A DNA stretch of 64,000 bases, taken from assembly GCA_964247055.1 (NCBI GenBank), contig OZ176055.1, positions 5,394,001 through 5,458,000 on the forward strand, in the 5' to 3' direction. The number at the start of each line of letters is the position of its first letter. The stretch's first letter is position 1. This DNA is from Paragordius varius (lineage: Eukaryota > Nematomorpha). Position numbers and translations under genes: made by a program. Positions 12,557 through 23,500 of the stretch are shown here, in pieces. Below the pieces are notes generated by a model. That model searched no databases. It saw only the letters and a program-made list of their open reading frames with translations, and had not been told where the DNA came from.

Positions 12557-13109
12557 CTCCTTCGAATCAAATTGGGGTAGTTGGATACCCCAGGCCTGTT
12601 TAAAATCAAATACTTTAAAAAGTATGGAAGCAATCAAAACCATGGCAAAATTTTGCACTTATATAACATTAATAAACCGAAATATATAAAAAATTTTATT
12701 CAAAAATACTTGAAATTACTTATTTTGAGCTAAAACTGAAAGGTAAAAATTTAGTCAACGTGACATGTGTCAAATTGTAAAATTAAAAAATAATACAAAA
12801 TAAAACGCTTTTTCTATTTCTATCTATGTTAGATGTAATTTATATAAAAAATAAGCTTTAGTTTTACCCTTAAAATTAAATAAAGACGATATTTTGAATA
12901 AATTTAAAATAAAAATGTCGAAGAGGTTTGAGATGAAGCTTTTTTTTCAAAACAAAATTTAATCAAGATATTTTGGTATATATATATATAATATTTATCA
13001 GGATAGAAGCATAAATTTAAATTGGGACCGTTTCCTTCAGGAGTTTTTTAAAAATATTAATTTAAAATTAGCCTGGGGTATTTAGATACCCCAATTTGAA
13101 TCGAAGTGT
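12557..13109 (+). mobile_element. Family-A MITE, full-length copy with hairpin termini
   Basis: About 550 bp with inverted ends: CCTTCGAATCAAATTGGGGT on the left and ACCCCAATTTGAATCGAAGT on the right. Each end also contains its own palindrome of the type GGGGTATTTAGATACCCC, so the element ends in two small hairpins. There is no ORF. Copies occur at 13110-13352 (partial), 39898-40215 (partial), 40576-41950 (interrupted), 41954-42500, 42501-42698 (partial) and 48178-48712. Confidence 0.75.
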
Positions 13110-13352
13110 TAAAATTGAATGAAGACGATATTTTGCAAAATTTTTGTAAAAACAAAATGGCGTCGAAGTAGTTTGAGATGGAACTTTTTTTTCAAAACAA
13201 AATTTTATCAAGATGTTTTGGCATATTTATATAATATTTATCAGGATAGAAGCATAAATTTAAATTGGGACCGTTTCCTTCAGTAGTTTTTTAGAAATTT
13301 TAATTTATATTTAGTCTGGGGTATTTAGATACCCCAATTTGGATCGAAGTGT
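13110..13352 (+). mobile_element. Family-A MITE, duplicated right half
   Basis: The last ~240 bp of the preceding MITE are repeated immediately downstream, from the AAGACGATATTTTG region to the terminal hairpin and GATCGAAGTGTTAAA. A direct tandem duplication of one half is more likely than a separate insertion. Confidence 0.75.
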
Positions 13353-14246
13353 TAAAGTGATTATTATATATTAAAGCATAATTAAAACGGTCTGAATGTG
13401 CTTTAAGATATTATAAGCTTTTAAATTTGATGATGGGGAACATTTCTAACAATTTCGATTGAAAGGTTAGTTACTTTGAAATCTGGGTAAAATTTATAAA
13501 AAAAACACAATTTTAAATTAAATCTGAACAATAACATAATAAAAATATGAGGTGATGGAAATGTTCAAATGACTTGGAAAAGGTGGTTCTTAATAATTAT
13601 AACAATTTTATACCATTTCTACAATGAAACTCTCTTTACCAAAATTTTTCCATAATTAAAATTTTAAGCAAAGATTTCGGAAAAAGTTTTTCTAAAATAT
13701 AACAATTATTTAAAATTTTACAATGAATTTTGTGTTTAGTTTAAAACCTGCCAATTTTATATATGTCCAAAAATTTCAGACTTTTGGAGCCCACATCTAA
13801 GATAATTTTTTATATAAAATATTGATTTGCTCCTATACTTCATGATATTTTTTAGCGTTTTTAGAATAAACCATTTAGCTTATGAAAATCTTGTAAATAT
13901 GAATATCAGTATATATATTAGATTTTACACCAAATACGTGCGCTATGGAATCATAAAGAGTAAACTTTTTTTATGTCACTCAGCACACCAAAAAGACCAG
14001 AGTCCAGATGCATTTTTCTAGAAAACATACAAAATATTTTTTTAGTACTGTGTTATATGATCAAATTTTGCAATTTTTTGATAAGAAATCATAAGTAGAC
14101 TCAATGATTCGCAACGCCCAAAAAAGCACCATGAGAACCTATTGCATTCTATCAGAATTCATTAATATTGGTAAGATATTTTTCCGTGCAGTATGTAGAG
14201 ACTGTTAAATATTAATATATCTAATAATAGTCATCAACCAATATTA
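13353..14246. other. Non-coding AT-rich stretch
   Basis: No exon, RNA gene or repeat was recognised between the MITE pair and the Penelope-like fragment. Confidence 0.4.
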
Positions 14247-14802
14247 TTTGTATAACCTTCTTTAGGATAAAGAAAAGAAATTAAAACTAAATCAAAAAAG
14301 ATATAAAATGATGAAAATGATTAGGGGGAAAGGTATTTTACCAAGTGAAAAAAATCAGTATACATTACTGGCCTACACAATACATACGCTCTAATAAATA
14401 TAATTCCGGACTTGCTAAACACATTTGTTCTCAAGCCCACCACATAGCTAAAACAGAAGTTTTGGATAACATTGAAGATCGTTCAAAACGATTTATACGT
14501 GAAGCTATCGAAATTAAAAAACAAAATGCAAATCTCAACCGTGCCGACGGTATGATATTGTCTAACATCTGGAATTACAACCTAAAATAGTATTATATAA
14601 TGCAACTATAACACAACCAATTATACTTAATTATTATACAATTGTATAATCCATTCATTAATTAAGGGTATTTATAACTATTTTTTCCAGTAATGTTTAC
14701 TGGTTTTTTCCCTAGTTATAAATATCTTTACCACACATCATTTTATATCTTTTTTGATTTCGTTTTAATTTCTTTTCTTTATCCTAAAGAAGGTTATACA
14801 AA
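14247..14802 (+). mobile_element. Penelope-like element fragment with GIY-YIG-type C-terminus and inverted ends
   Basis: The ORF at 14345-14590 (81 codons) reads SGLAKHICSQAHHIAKTEVL, then RFIREAIEIKKQNANLNRAD and SNIWNYNL. This pattern (alternating His, REAIEI-K, LNRDDG, L-SIWN) is the C-terminal half of the GIY-YIG endonuclease that follows the reverse transcriptase in Penelope-like elements. Reverse transcriptase and the GIY-YIG core are missing. The fragment lies between inverted repeats 14251-14313 and 14736-14798 that agree at about 62 of 63 positions, and a smaller hairpin lies at 14665-14731. Near-identity of the arms suggests recent formation. A MITE that captured the fragment is an alternative. 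Confidence 0.65.
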
Positions 14803-14812
14803 AATAGCCGAA

Positions 14813-14883
14813 AAGATATTTATTAAATAAATTAACTATTTATTTTTTAAAAATCATTAATACGCGTTTTTGCCATTTACTTT
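14813..14883 (+). repeat. Direct repeat of 12216-12285
   Basis: About 70 bp beginning AGATATTTATTAAATAAATT and ending ACGCGTTTTTGCCATTTACTT is shared with 12216-12285, with only a few differences. The two copies bracket 2.5 kb containing the MITE pair and the Penelope-like fragment. Confidence 0.75.
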
Positions 14884-15148
14884 CGAATGAGAATGTTTGT
14901 TTGTATGAGAATGATTTGTAAGAGAATGTATATCCGTGTGAGATTTAGGAATGTGTGTTGTGTTTCTGTTAATCATGTTATGCCTCTTTTCATGTGTCTT
15001 AAAATATATTTTTGTGATGTTTTTGGAAAAAAATAGTTTACTGAATGTCCGCTACTGCGATTTTTCGATATTAAGCAAACACCACAAATATAAAAAAACT
15101 TATATCACTTGTAATAATAACCATGATTCTGATTTTATTAGAATATAT

Positions 15149-18100
15149 ATACAGTATGCATTTTAATGTCTGTTAAGTAATTTTATTGCCTGCCAAATAA
15201 CATAAATGGTTTATCAAAAGCGTAAAATACTGACCCACGAAATTATTTCGTAGTACACATATGAAAAAGATTGACGTGAGAATTAACATAGGCTTTAATT
15301 TGATGGATATTTTGTAATGTTAAATTTTGGGAATATTATAGCAATTTATGTTAACATTTGTAATATTGTTGTTACGTATTTAGATGCGGAATTTTGTGGG
15401 TTTTTATCTTTGATAAATTAATAAATAGTAAAATACGTATTTTAAGATATTTTATGTTAATTATTCCTAAATTTAATAATAAATATTTTTCAACATGCTA
15501 AATACCTGTATTAATTAATCTTGGTATCATAATTTTATATAGTTGTTATTACTAATTAAAAAAACACAGGTAAATATATATTTGTGAAAATTTAAGTAGA
15601 TTTTTGTCTTTTATGTTTTGCATTATTTTTATCAGGTAAAAATTGCGGTTTTTAATAAATTTCCTAAAAATTTAGTTTTTTTTGTTTTTTAGGTTTTGCA
15701 TTGTTAATTGTAACTAACTACTGCATATTTTGGACATTATAATAATTACAGGTAAAAATTGCGGTTTTTAACAAATTCAGTAAAAATTTAGTTTTTTTTG
15801 TTTTTTTTAGGTTTTGCATTGTTAATTGTAACTAACTACTGCATATTTTGGACATTATAATAATTACAAAATTTAGTAAAAAGTTAATTTTTTTGTTTTA
15901 GAGGATTTTCATTGTTAATTGTAATTATTTAATTTTGGACATTTCAATTAATAAAGGTAAAAAATGAGGTTGTTTTTATATTTAATAAAATTTAATATTT
16001 TCTTGTTTTTTTATTTAATATTGTTAATTGTAATTAATTACTACATATTTGGAAATTTTAATAAATACAGGTGAAAATGGCGGTTTTTAACAAATTTCAA
16101 ATGTAACATTTTTTGTATCTTGTATCATTGTTATTTAATTAATTACTAAATATTTTGGACATTTAAAAAACTTGTGTAAGTTGCGGTTTTTATTAAATTA
16201 GTGAATTTTATTTTTTGTTCAACCTTGCTAATTTATTTATCACTATATATTTGTGATACATTGATATATACAGGTAAAAATTACTATGACTTGCGGTTTT
16301 TTGAATTATTTAAAATATTTTTTTTACATTGATAACTTATATAATAAATATAGTTAACATATCTGAGTAGGTAAAAATGCATGTTACGGTTTTATGTTTG
16401 ACATTTCCATCAACTATTTATATTTTAACAAACAACTTATGTCACCAAAGATTGAAAATAAGATCAAGATATATAAAACATCTTTTAAAGTATCTGAATA
16501 TCGCCAAATATAAATAAATTTATTTAAATTATAAATGTATAATTATACAAAATATTCATATTATGTTTGAAATTAACATTCTTCTTATTGATATTAATAC
16601 AGGTAATTTATTTATATAAATGATGTACGATGCGGTGTGCGTTCATGATGATCATATGGATTGAAGAATAGTATAAGATGTAGATAATCCTGAAAATTTT
16701 AATCACCATCATTTTTTAGGTAGACAAAATATAAGATAATTGATATATTAGAAAATTGATACCTGGAAATATTGGGGGAAACATTCATAGTTTGAAAGGA
16801 AACTCAAAAGGTTGACTTGGCTTTTTAACAATTAAATTTGCAAAAAAATATTTTCTTCATGATAAAATATTCAAAAATGATTTATGTTTTTTTCGTTCTA
16901 CCATCCTAAACTATAAATATGAAAAGGCTTATATGATTTCACCATACCAATGACGTCAAATAGAAAATAGAAACAAATAATTTTTTTCAAAAGCTTGGAA
17001 TGCAACAGCACTCCAAAAGCAGGCAACACTAACATTGTTTGCTTTGGTGAAGAATAATTTTTTATATTTATAGTTTAGGATGGTAAAACGAAAACGTAAA
17101 ATAAGGTATCATTTTTGAATTTTTTATCATGAAGAAAATATTTTTTTGCAAATTTAGTTGTTAAAAAGCCAAGTCAACCTTTTGAGTTCCCTTTCAAACT
17201 ATGAATGTTTCCCCCAATATTTAATCCAAGTATCAATTTTCTAATATATCAATTATCTTATATTTTAGGTGATAGAATCTACCTAAAAAATGATGGTGAT
17301 TAAAATTTTCAGGATTATCTACATCTTATACTATTCTTCAATCCATATGATCATCATGAACGCACACCGCATCGTACATCATTTATATAAACAAATTACC
17401 TGTATTAATATCAATAAGAAGAATGTTAATTTCAAACATAATATGAATATTTTGTATAATTATACATTTATAATTTAAATAAATTTATTTATATTTGGCG
17501 ATATTCAGATACTTTAAAAGATGTTTTATATATCTTGATCTTATTTTCAATCTTTGGTGACATAAGTTGTTTGTTAAAATATAAATAGTTGATGGAAATG
17601 TCAAACATAAAACCGTAACATGCATTTTTACCTACTCAGATATGTTAACTATATTTATTATATAAGTTATCAATGTAAAAAAAATATTTTAAATAATTCA
17701 AAAAACCGCAAGTCATAGTAATTTTTACCTGTATATATCAATGTATCACAAATATATAGTGATAAATAAATTAGCAAGGTTGAACAAAAAATAAAATTCA
17801 CTAATTTAATAAAAACCGCAACTTACACAAGTTTTTTAAATGTCCAAAATATTTAGTAATTAATTAAATAACAATGATACAAGATACAAAAAATGTTACA
17901 TTTGAAATTTGTTAAAAACCGCCATTTTCACCTGTATTTATTAAAATTTCCAAATATGTAGTAATTAATTACAATTAACAATATTAAAAAAAAAACAAGA
18001 AAATATTAAATTTTATTAAATATAAAAACAACCTCATTTTTTACCTTTATTAATAATGTCCAAAATTAATTAATTACAATTAACAATGAAAATCCTCTAA

Positions 18101-18850
18101 AACAAAAAAATTAACTTTTTACTAAATTTTGTAATTATTATAATGTCCAAAATATGCAGTAGTTAGTTACAATTAACAATGCAAAACCTAAAATAAACAA
18201 AAAAAACTAAATTTTTACTGAATTTGTTAAAAACCACAATTTTTACCTGTAATTATTATAATGTCCAAAATATGCAGTAGTTAGTTACAATTAACAATGC
18301 AAAACCTAAAAAACAAAAAAAACTAAATTTTTAGGAAATTTATTAAAAACCGCAATTTTTACCTGATAAAAATAATGCAAAACATAAAAGACAAAAATCT
18401 ACTTAAATTTTCACAAATATATATTTACCTGTGTTTTTTTAATTAGTAATAACAACTATATAAAATTATGATACCAAGATTAATTAATACAGGTATTTAG
18501 CATGTTGAAAAATATTTATTATTAAATTTAGGAATAATTAACATAAAATATCTTAAAATACGTGTTTTACTATTTATTAATTTATCAAAGATAAAAACCC
18601 ACAAAATTCCGCATCTAAATACGTAACAACAATATTACAAATGTTAACATAAATTGCTATAATATTCCCAAAATTTAACATTACAAAATATCCATCAAAT
18701 TAAAGCCTATGTTAATTCTCACGTCAATCTTCTTTCATATGTGTACTACGAAATAATTTCGTGGGTCAGTATTTTACGCTTTTGATAAACCATTTATGTT
18801 ATTTGGCAGGCAATAAAATTACTTAACAGACATTAAAATGCATACTGTAT
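15149..18850. repeat. Giant inverted repeat / foldback element (arms ~1.77 kb)
   Basis: The left arm 15149-16920 and right arm 17064-18850 are reverse complements at high identity by eye, separated by a 143-bp spacer. Landmarks: ATACAGTATGCATTTTAATG at 15149 matches the complement ending at 18850, and the ATGCGGTGTGCGTTCATGAT region near 16630 matches its complement near 17360. The outer part of each arm is unique sequence. The central part is a tandem array of about eight degenerate 105-120 bp units carrying ACAGGTAAAAATTGCGG. The inner part is again unique. There is no coding ORF. Long inverted arms with internal tandem repeats are the architecture of foldback elements (FB, Galileo). No target duplication was found at the edges, so a palindromic rearrangement is also possible. 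Confidence 0.85.
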
Positions 18851-18945
18851 TTCATCAAGATTTTCTTGCGTGTGCTGTGTTATGTTAAAATTATTTGGTG
18901 AAGCTAAATGCTCTTTCTTAAATAATATCATTTATATAACACTGT

Positions 18946-20035
18946 GTGCAAAAAAATTTAACAAAATGTTTATCATCAGATAGCTTATAGGGAAATCATT
19001 TGCCGCAAAAATTTTATTTATTGACGACCAAGTTTTTACAATATTGAGAGAAAATCGAAATCAAAAACTGTAAATTAAGGATAATTGAAAAAATATTAAT
19101 AAAATTTGAGATATTAAGGTATCTTGTCATTTTATCAGATATTTACAAAATAGCTTAAAATTATATAATTAGGGTTAAACTCAGATCAAAAAATCCTATT
19201 TTTTCATTAACATACCTATATGCAAAAATTTTATGATGAAACTATATTAAATTAAAACTCACTATTAAAAGCTTAATATTTTTTTATACAGTAAAAATTA
19301 GTTATATATCAAAATAAAATTGATAAAATATTGTTTTTTATTTTTTTCATCTGGTTCATGAGTGTATAATAAATTTAATTAGTTTGGAATGTTACATGAG
19401 CGGGAATCAGAAAGTATATAAATTAATACAAAATACAATTTACATGTAGTGGTATAAAATTCTTATAAATTCTAGGAACAGGTTTGTTTTAACAACAAAT
19501 TAATATTTTTGTTGCGATTTGTACGGATTTTTGGCTGATTTTCCATTACTTGTAAATTCTATTTTTATAAATTTATATACTTTGTGATTCCCATTTAAGG
19601 TTCCAAAATAAAACATTAACTTTAGTATATACTCATATGCCATACGAAAAAAATGAAAAAATAAAAAACAAATTATTAATTTTATTTTTTATATATAACT
19701 TATTTTACTGTATAAATTAATAATTAAGATTTTAATAGTGAGTTTTATAAAGTATGTTAATGAAAAAACAGGATTTAGATCTAAGTTTTGATATAATACC
19801 TGATTATATAATTTTAAGCTATTTATAAATTTATATCTGATAAAATAATATATCAAATTTTATCATTATTTTTTTAATTATTCTTAATTTTCAGTTTTTA
19901 GCTAATTTCGATTATCTCTCAATATTTCAAAAACTAGGTCGTCAGTAAATTATATTTTTTGCGGCAAATTAATTCAATGGTTATATATCTCATGAAAAAA
20001 AATTTTGTTAATAAAATGAACCCTCTTGTTTGCAC
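18946..20035. repeat. Second foldback element, ~1.1 kb, diverged arms
   Basis: The arms run from TGTGCAAAAAAATTTAACAA at 18946 inward to about 19440 and from about 19550 out to TTGTTTGCACA ending near 20035. Matching segments include the stretch around TTGACGACC (left) and GGTCGTCAG (right), the TTTGCCGC/GCGGCAAA pair, and the TATACAGTAA/TTTACTGTAT pair. Divergence between the arms is clearly greater than in the neighbouring giant repeat, so this one is older. It has no ORF and no clear target duplication. Confidence 0.75.
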
Positions 20036-20585
20036 AATATACTATATTTAAACCCAAAACAATATTTTAACATAATTATAATTTTGAGATATGGGCTCCT
20101 AAAGTTTCAGAATTTTTGCATCCATCTAAAATAAGCTAGTTCTCGTAATTAGGCAAAAATGCCGAGTTTTCGATAATGTGGAAGAAATGAATCAAAAAAG
20201 ATAGCAAAATCCATCTTATTGGATTATTTACTTTAATTGAGACAAAAATATGGAAATATATACTAACTTTATAATAATATAACGGCAGCAAATTTTTTTG
20301 GATTTAAGCGTTTGATTTCATTTTTTATTTAACTTTTATACTATTACGTTTTTATTATATAAGAATTACAAACTCCAAAACTAAAAGCACCGTGGGAATA
20401 CAGATTCAATTTTCTAATAGATAATGGATATATAAATATTTTAATGCGCTAAGCAAATTTGTGGGCTGTGTCTACAAAATAATCATGTTGCTGTTAATTC
20501 AATATCGAAAAGTCATAAATATTCTAATTTATTAAAAACTCAATCACATATAATTGACAATTTGGCTTATGCTTTAAATGTAATA

Positions 20586-23500
20586 TTACTCTAACAAAAC
20601 ATTCGATTCTTGATACTGTGATATGCACCAGTCTTCAATGATTGCGATCACAGCTTTATATCTTCTACCAATGGCCTTAAAATGTTCTTCTGTCATAAAG
20701 GGCTCTAATTGATCATTTTCTGTAGTAAGAGAATCTCTTAAAGCTTTAACGAGACCAGCTGATCCTAACATTTTTAGCCGATCGTAAGTTGACTTTCGCA
20801 TCCTAACCGAAGTATTCAATATAATAAGTTCTGTTTAATTTAAGATGTGGTTATAGTAAAATTAGTGGTGTAGCCAAGGGAGGCTGATGGACCGGGCGCT
20901 ATAGTTGAAGGAGCGCCGGATTTTAAAAAATTTCATTGTTAAAAAAATAGGTATTTAAAAGTTATTATTTTCAATAATACATAAAAATAGCCCATTTATG
21001 ACGGGTCAAATTTGATTATTGATTAAAAATGCAAGGAATTTATGGATGGGTGAGGGGCGCCAGAAATGCAAGCTACGCCTCTGACTAAATATCTATTAAC
21101 AATAATAACTTTTCAAAAAAAATTATAAAATACGTGGATACTTGCAACATTGGTATAAAGGCGCTAGGGTTGTAAATGTATCTACGCTGGGATCTGGAAA
21201 ACTAACATAAAAAGATATTTATTTTAATATGTGTAATGCTTAAAATAAAGTCATGAAAAGTTAAAAAGTTAACCAATTTCCAGAATCCAACATAATTAGA
21301 TGGAGGGGAGTTGTATCTGGTTCCTCCGCATAAGTATTAAATTTTGGTGGCTTCATGTATTCAAATGAACTTCTGTCGATATTATCAATTATGAAATCGT
21401 ATATGGCTATGTCAACTATATCCAGCAATAAGTTCTTTTTGTATGTGTTAGCATATCCCTTTTTATCTTGTGAAAGTATATCCTTCATATTTGTTAAGCA
21501 AAACTCATTGGAAACATCATAGCTAAATAGATTAGTTAAAATTACTATGATAGACTTATAAATTTTCTATTCCACTACATCCATTGAATAAAATTATTTT
21601 AAAAATTTTCCATAAATGGTGCAGAAACAGACTAGGCTAGCTTTTTCCAAATTATATGATTAACATTTAAAATAAATTGACACGTTAATAATTTGTTGGA
21701 ATATATAGAATGAATGATAGAGTTGGAATTGAGAAATTTGATTAATTTTACTTACGGTTGATAACCGTCACAATTTTTAAATTCTCGGTCCCAATACTTT
21801 GGATGCCAAGGGTTATCCAATATACCTAATGAGTGAGGTAACCACATAATCATTGCGCCCGAAATAAATCCTTCGCTGTCCGTGCATAATTTTTTTGATT
21901 TAAGTTTTTTCTGTTTTGTCACACCGTCACTGGATTTGGTGTATTTGCGTCCCTTGTAAATTCGAAAACAAAAGCTCCCTTCTCTTTCCTCTATTAAAAA
22001 CATAAAAATGCATGTGTTAAAATGCCATTACTCCTGCCTTAGAGTCAAGCGTTTTTTAATAATCAAAATAAAATTATCTTTAAACCTGTTTCGAGTGGCT
22101 GTAACTAACTCTAAAGTAGGGGTGGCTAACATGCGGCCCGCGAAAAATTTGGCCATAAATTACAAAATTATGCTCACAAAATTTTAATGAAATTGATGTT
22201 TCTTAAATTTGTTAAATAAGTATATCCAATTGCCAAGAATTTAAAAAATTGCTATATTGCGTTTTCACTTTACTGTTTTATGTTATCTAATAAATTCTTA
22301 TGAATGCCCATATATCGAATGCGGCCGGCCGGGTTGGGATGTTAAATTATTTTTCGGCATTAAATTAAAGCTTGAAAACTGGTAGAAATGAAATAATATG
22401 AATTTTTTATAGTTACCAGATTATTTTTAAAACAAATAATAGTCTGAACATATTTTGGTAATAAAAAACCGTATCAATATGTAGTTTGATTATTCCTTTT
22501 ATAAATAATATATTCAAAATTAATAAACCAATAGTATAATATCATGAACAAAATTTTTTAAATAAGGTACAGGAATAAGGAATTTAAATAAACTTGATTA
22601 ACAGCGCATTAAGGAAGGAAATATGGGATCAAAATTTAATATAAATACGGATAAAAAACTTAAATGAAAATATTTTATAAAATAAATACCATTTTCGGAA
22701 ACATCTTTTATTATATGGTGGGCATCTGCAGGGAGTAACTCGTTAAATAAATGGAACTTTCTGCCTGCGGTAATAGGTGTTTTGTTAAATCCAAAAATTC
22801 TGCAGCAAAATAATTTAGATTGGATGTTATTTACAATATTTAATTTTTATTATCCAATATCGTAAATAGTAATTTAATATTTGCGAAAAATAAAAGGTTA
22901 CCTACATATTATTGTACCTGCTAAGATGAAATGCTAGAATTTCACATTGAAACCTTTCTCTCCCATGGAAGGCTGGCCAAAATCGATCTTTAATAAATTC
23001 AGTCATTGAAGATCGGGCTGGTTTAAACAGAAAACGCTGACCCTGACTAAGCTGTACAATGAGTTTAATAGTACTTCCTCGCATGCGATTTAGCGTAACC
23101 TGTTTTTTTCGGGCCTGTGATGATTTAGATTTCAAAGGAGGCTTATCTATGTCGTTAGTGTTTGGAAATGTATCAGTATCTTCGATTTGGAGACTTTTTG
23201 TGGAAACCCTTTTGTTGGGGGAATCGATTTTTTCGATAGGATCTTCTTTTATGGCGTGATAAATGCGAGCTAAAAGTTTGTGCGTTGATTTGCCTTGATT
23301 GTAGAGTTTCGACGAGGGCCAAGACTTTTCAACCCATTTGGCAGCTAATGTCCATGGATTAATTGTATTAAGTGCAGATTTATTACTGATCGCATTTTTC
23401 GATAATATTATATCAAGGTTCGGAATTTCATCAGTATTCGTTTGGGTCGTTGTGTCAGATGTGAATATGAGGTCGTTTCCCAATAGATTTTTAGAAAGGA

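Noticed and set aside
15149-18850. Considered as a CRISPR-like or phage-type repeat array
   Set aside because: The units are long, degenerate and arranged as inverted arms in a eukaryotic genome; no spacer pattern exists.
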